Positions 60,869 to 64,000 of a stretch of DNA of 64,000 nucleotides are shown one piece after another. This DNA is from Nesterenkonia halotolerans. Its GTDB lineage: Bacteria; Actinomycetota; Actinomycetes; Actinomycetales; Micrococcaceae. The stretch's first letter is position 1. Every line of letters starts with the position of its first letter. Location: assembly GCF_014874065.1 (NCBI RefSeq), contig NZ_JADBEE010000002.1:496001-560000 (forward strand), read 5' to 3'. Under the pieces are notes generated by a model, which was not told the origin of the DNA, did not search any database, and saw only the letters and a program-made list of their open reading frames with translations. A program made the translations under genes and the position numbers.

Positions 60869-61003
60869 AGGGTGCTGCGAGAGGCCCCGCGAGAGGGCCC
60901 GGGACGGGAGGCCTCGGGAGGAAGGCCCCGTGAAGGAAGCCTGGGAGGGAGGCGTGCCCTCGGGGACAGGTCCGCCCACGGCTACCCACCCCGCGCTGGC
61001 CGC

Positions 61004-61009
61004 TAGGAT
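61004..61009 (+). promoter_or_regulatory. -10 box of a leaderless promoter (guaA)
   Basis: TAGGAT ends 6 nt before the GTG at 61016 and 3 nt before an ATG at 61013; the spacing seen at other genes favours the GTG. Confidence 0.5.
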
Positions 61010-61015
61010 GGGATG

Positions 61016-62638
61016 GTGACTTCTCAGCCTGATTCCGCAGACGCAGCCGTGCCCGCCGTGGAGCGGTCGAACTCCGAGGCGCAGACCGTGCTCGTGGTCG
61101 ACTACGGTGCGCAGTACGCCCAGCTCATCGCCCGCCGTGTCCGTGAGGCCCGCGTGTATTCCGAGGTCGTGCCGCACACCCTCGCAGCCTCAGAGATCAT
61201 CTCGCGGAAGCCCTCCGCGGTGATCCTCTCCGGCGGTCCCTCTTCGGTCTACGCCGAGGGCGCCCCCGAGGTGGAGACTGAGCTCTTCGAGGCCGGCATC
61301 CCCGTGATGGGCATCTGCTACGGATTCCAGGCCATGGCGCACAGCCTCGGCGGCGAGGTCTCCCGCACCGGCGATCGCGAGTACGGCAAGACCGAGGTGC
61401 GAAGCGTCAACGCCCCGCACTCCCTGCTCACCGGCACCGACCAGGTCCAGTCCACGTGGATGTCACACAGCGACTCCGTGCAGAAGGCCCCCGAAGGCTT
61501 CCAGGTGCTGGCCTCCTCCGAAGGCGCCCCCGTCGCGGCCTTCGCCGATGAGGAGCGCAAGCTCTACGGCGTGCAGTGGCACCCCGAGGTGCGCCACTCG
61601 CCCCAGGGTCAGCAGGTCATCGAGAACTTCCTCTACAACGGCGCCGGCCTGACGCCCGAGTGGACCACCGGCAACATCGTGGAGGAGCAGGTCGCCGCGA
61701 TCCGCGCCCAGGTCGGAGACGCCCGCGTGATCTGCGGCCTCTCCGGCGGCGTGGACTCCGCCGTGGCCGCCGCCCTCGTGCAGAAGGCCATCGGAGACCA
61801 GCTGACCTGCGTGTTCGTCGATCACGGGCTGCTGCGCGAAGGCGAGGCCGAGCAGGTGGAACGCGATTTCGTCGCCGCCACCGGCGCCAAGCTCTATGTG
61901 GCCGACGAGCGCGAGCGCTTCCTCGCCGCACTCGAGGGCGTCACCGATCCCGAGACCAAGCGCAAGATCATCGGCCGCGAGTTCATCCGCGCCTTCGAGA
62001 GCGCCGAGAAGGCAGTCCTCGCCGAGGCAGCCTCCGACGGCGCCACGGTCGAGTTCCTGGTCCAGGGCACCCTGTACCCGGATGTCGTCGAATCCGGCGG
62101 CGGCGAGGGTGCGGCGAACATCAAGTCCCACCACAACGTCGGCGGCCTGCCCGAGGATATGGTCTTCAAGCTGGTCGAGCCGCTGCGCGCGCTGTTCAAG
62201 GACGAGGTCCGCGCCGTCGGCGCCGAGCTCGGCCTGCCCGCCGAGATCGTCCAGCGCCAGCCGTTCCCCGGCCCCGGCCTGGGCATCCGGATCATCGGCT
62301 CGATCTCCGAGGACCGGCTGCGGATCCTGCGCAAGGCCGACGCGATCGCCCGCGAGGAGCTCACCGCCTCGGGTCTGGACCAGGAAGTCTGGCAGATGCC
62401 GGTCGTGCTGCTCGCCGACGTCCGCTCCGTGGGCGTCCAGGGCGACGGCCGCACCTACGGCCACCCGATCGTGCTGCGCCCGGTCTCCTCCGAGGACGCC
62501 ATGACCGCTGACTGGTCACGGCTGCCCTATGACCTGCTCGCGAAGATCTCCAACCGCATCACCAACGAGGTCGAAGAAGTCAACCGGGTCACCCTGGACG
62601 TCACCTCGAAGCCGCCAGGCACCATCGAATGGGAGTGA
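61016..62638 (+). CDS. guaA: GMP synthase (glutamine-hydrolysing)
   Basis: A 540-residue GuaA that aminates XMP to GMP. The N-terminal glutamine amidotransferase domain has [34 protein letters not shown], the nucleophile Cys in [12 protein letters not shown] (about residue 102) and [14 protein letters not shown]. The ATP-pyrophosphatase domain has the P-loop [15 protein letters not shown] (about residue 241), [15 protein letters not shown] and the C-terminal dimer domain ends KPPGTIEWE, the usual terminus. The N-terminus has about 20 extra residues. The GTG at 61016 fits the leaderless promoter; the adjacent ATG at 61013 adds one residue. Confidence 0.96.
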   Translation: MTSQPDSADAAVPAVERSNSEAQTVLVVDYGAQYAQLIARRVREARVYSEVVPHTLAASEIISRKPSAVILSGGPSSVYAEGAPEVETELFEAGIPVMGICYGFQAMAHSLGGEVSRTGDREYGKTEVRSVNAPHSLLTGTDQVQSTWMSHSDSVQKAPEGFQVLASSEGAPVAAFADEERKLYGVQWHPEVRHSPQGQQVIENFLYNGAGLTPEWTTGNIVEEQVAAIRAQVGDARVICGLSGGVDSAVAAALVQKAIGDQLTCVFVDHGLLREGEAEQVERDFVAATGAKLYVADERERFLAALEGVTDPETKRKIIGREFIRAFESAEKAVLAEAASDGATVEFLVQGTLYPDVVESGGGEGAANIKSHHNVGGLPEDMVFKLVEPLRALFKDEVRAVGAELGLPAEIVQRQPFPGPGLGIRIIGSISEDRLRILRKADAIAREELTASGLDQEVWQMPVVLLADVRSVGVQGDGRTYGHPIVLRPVSSEDAMTADWSRLPYDLLAKISNRITNEVEEVNRVTLDVTSKPPGTIEWE

Positions 62639-62650
62639 GTCGGAAGACTC

Positions 62651-63163
62651 ATGCTCGATTCCACCGCCGCTGAGGCGATCACCACCGTCATCGCCGGACT
62701 GCTGCTGGTGGTCGGCGCGCTCGGCGTCGTGCTGCCGGTGCTCCCCGGGTCCCTGCTGATCATCCTGACCCTGCCGGTCTGGGCGTTCCTGCTGGGCGGG
62801 GCGGTGCCGTGGATCGCCGCGGTGATCGGCATCATCCTGGCCATCGCCGGATGGAGCGGCTCCACCGTGCTCACCGGTCGGTCACTGCACCAACAACAGA
62901 TCCCACGCAGGCCGATCCTGATCGGGATCGCCGCCGCCGTCGTCGGCCTGTTCCTGCTCCCGCCGCTGGGGCTGTTCATCGGCTTCGCCGCGGGGCTCTT
63001 CGGCGCCGAGTACTTCCGCCGCGGCCGCGATTGGCGCGCCGCGGGGACAGCGAGTCTGCGCGCGATGCGGGCGATGGGCCTGGGGATCCTGCTGGAATTC
63101 CTGCTCGCCGGCCTGGCGATCTCCGCGTTCGTCATCGGCGCGCTGGTCTACTTCGTCTTCTGA
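62651..63163 (+). CDS. DUF456 family membrane protein
   Basis: A 170-residue protein with four to five hydrophobic helices and the glycine-rich DUF456 pattern: GLLLVVGALGVVLPVLPGSL (about residues 17-36) followed by GLFLLPPLGLFIGFAAGLFG (about 98-117), and a C-terminal helix (LLEFLLAGLAISAFVIGALV). GGAAG precedes the ATG. It follows guaA by 12 bp and may be co-transcribed. The function is unknown. Confidence 0.85.
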   Translation: MLDSTAAEAITTVIAGLLLVVGALGVVLPVLPGSLLIILTLPVWAFLLGGAVPWIAAVIGIILAIAGWSGSTVLTGRSLHQQQIPRRPILIGIAAAVVGLFLLPPLGLFIGFAAGLFGAEYFRRGRDWRAAGTASLRAMRAMGLGILLEFLLAGLAISAFVIGALVYFVF

Positions 63164-63266
63164 GCAGGGTTCTCATCGATGCGCCACGGCAGTAGCCTGA
63201 GGCACACGGAAGACCGTATGGGCACCTGCAGAGGTGCCCGGCACGCACCGCGACGAGAGGAAGATC

Positions 63267-63674
63267 ATGTCTCACGTGAAGTCCATGCTCGAGGTTCACC
63301 CTAAGAAGGATCTGGGGGTCGATCAGGAGAAGCTTGCGGCTTGTATCGCCGCGTGCTTCGAGTGCTCGCAGACCTGCACGGCCTGTGCGGATGCCTGTCT
63401 CAGCGAGCCCATGGTGGGCGAGATGGCGACCTGCATCAGCACGGACCAGAACTGCGCGGATATCTGCCTCACCACCGGACGCATCCTCACCCGCATCACC
63501 GGACAGAACAAGGATGTGCTCCGAGCCGTGGTGCAGGCCTGCCGCGAAGCCTGCCGCGCCTGCGCCCAGGAGTGCGAGGGCCACGCAGAGATGCATGAAC
63601 ACTGCCGGCTGTGTGCGGAAGCCTGCCGGCGCTGCGAGGCCGCTTGCGACGAGCTGCTCAACGTTCTCGGATAA
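63267..63674 (+). CDS. Cysteine-rich four-helix copper-storage-like protein (Csp/DUF326)
   Basis: A 135-residue cytosolic protein with 19 cysteines in helical CxxxC and CxxC spacing: CIAACFECSQTCTACADACL, CISTDQNCADICL, CREACRACAQECEGHAEMHE, and HCRLCAEACRRCEAACDELL. This is the pattern of DUF326/Csp four-helix bundles, which hold many Cu(I) ions in their core. There is no signal peptide, as in the cytosolic Csp3 type. GAGAGGAAG precedes the ATG at 63267. The partial lipoprotein that follows may be part of the same metal response (inference). Confidence 0.9.
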   Translation: MSHVKSMLEVHPKKDLGVDQEKLAACIAACFECSQTCTACADACLSEPMVGEMATCISTDQNCADICLTTGRILTRITGQNKDVLRAVVQACREACRACAQECEGHAEMHEHCRLCAEACRRCEAACDELLNVLG

Positions 63675-63822
63675 GCCGCCAGGAAGCGGACGGTGACGGG
63701 GCCCTTGACGGAACCTTCATCGAATCTTCAGCCCAGCTGAGCCGATCTTCGGCAGGCCGAAGACTAGGGTGGAATGCCGACCTGGAAAAGGTCGGTATCC
63801 CGTAGCCCATCCGAAGGACTGT

Positions 63823-64000
63823 ATGACGACGTTCCCCCGCAGGCTTCTGCTCACCGGCGGATTGGGGCTTCTCGGTGCAGGCGCTGTCACAGCCTGCGCT
63901 GGAGCTGAACCTTCAGCAGGATCAGGGTCCGGACCTGATCCCCAGGGTGCGGAATCTTCAGCGAACACCGATGCCCTGGGCCATGTCCACGGCATCGTGC
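63823..64000 (+). CDS. Secreted lipoprotein, partial (F510_1955-type glycosylhydrolase-like)
   Basis: The first 59 residues of a protein cut by the window edge. The N-terminus is a lipoprotein signal: an Arg pair (FPRRLLLTGGLGLLGAG) and the lipobox AVTAC at about residue 25, followed by a Ser/Pro/Gly-rich linker. The last readable residues, LGHVHGIV, match the start of the beta-propeller-like F510_1955 family, where GHVHGLG is a hallmark. GAAGGA precedes the ATG. The assignment rests on a very short segment. Confidence 0.7.
   Translation, partial: MTTFPRRLLLTGGLGLLGAGAVTACAGAEPSAGSGSGPDPQGAESSANTDALGHVHGIV

Noticed and set aside
61463-62464. 333-aa minus-strand frame
   Set aside because: Shadow of guaA.
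63750-63766. Terminator hairpin before the lipoprotein gene
   Set aside because: The 7-bp stem CTTCGGC/GCCGAAG has a 2-nt loop and no T tract, so it is more likely a chance palindrome.

Overview
The window looks like a chromosomal piece of a high-GC Gram-positive actinobacterium, probably Micrococcaceae-like (Arthrobacter/Nesterenkonia type). The reasons are strong G/C preference at third codon positions, a fused RmlC-RmlD enzyme, a GAF-ANTAR protein, DUF3618 and holin-X type small proteins, many GTG starts, and many apparently leaderless promoters (a TANNNT box 6-8 nt before the start codon). Species cannot be fixed from the sequence alone. I see no rRNA, tRNA, CRISPR array, insertion sequence or prophage.

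Layout. 1-2.85 kb: an amine-catabolism locus with a 3'-truncated flavin amine oxidase, a TetR regulator and a gamma-aminobutyraldehyde-type dehydrogenase; both enzyme genes have the same 17-bp imperfect palindrome next to their starts. 3.2-13.8 kb: ordinary chromosomal genes (RDD and SpoIIM-like membrane proteins, ICL/PEP-mutase family enzyme, flavodoxin-like protein, a coiled-coil protein with a Rho_N/SAP-like tail, a DUF1461/Lit-like membrane protein, Asp/Glu racemase, CPBP protease, glmM).

13.9-49.2 kb: a very large cell-surface glycopolymer locus. It holds an IMPase-like phosphatase, a NeuB-type synthase fused to an N-terminal Rossmann-like domain, multidomain glycosyltransferases, two related alpha/beta hydrolases, the dTDP-rhamnose genes (rmlCD fusion, rmlB, rmlA), an AT-richer insert with GT4 and GT61 transferases (25.7-30 kb), a WecC-type dehydrogenase, a DRE-TIM aldolase fused to a C-terminal domain resembling the one on NeuB, two acylneuraminate-type cytidylyltransferases, a HAD phosphatase, two ATP-grasp enzymes, two tandem TPR proteins with sialyltransferase (GT29)-like C-termini, a histidine phosphatase and two TagD-like cytidylyltransferases. 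A TagF/TagB-like glycerophosphotransferase lies a little further on (54.7 kb). Read together, the genes suggest a wall or surface polymer containing CMP-activated 3-deoxy-ulosonic (Kdn/sialic-like) acids, rhamnose, probably an aminouronic acid, and glycerol phosphate. This resembles the teichulosonic and teichoic acids known from actinobacterial walls. No polymer exporter, WecB or NeuC is present in the window.

49.4-64 kb: chromosomal genes again (LRV-domain membrane protein, GAF-ANTAR regulator, CBS protein, holin-X/DUF3618 pair, two MFS transporters, one with an apparent 1-nt frameshift at its 5' end, VOC protein, SURF1, DUF3817, alpha/beta hydrolase, guaA, DUF456, a cysteine-rich copper-storage-like protein and the start of a lipoprotein). 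Two copies of a long REP-like stem-loop flank the alpha/beta hydrolase gene.
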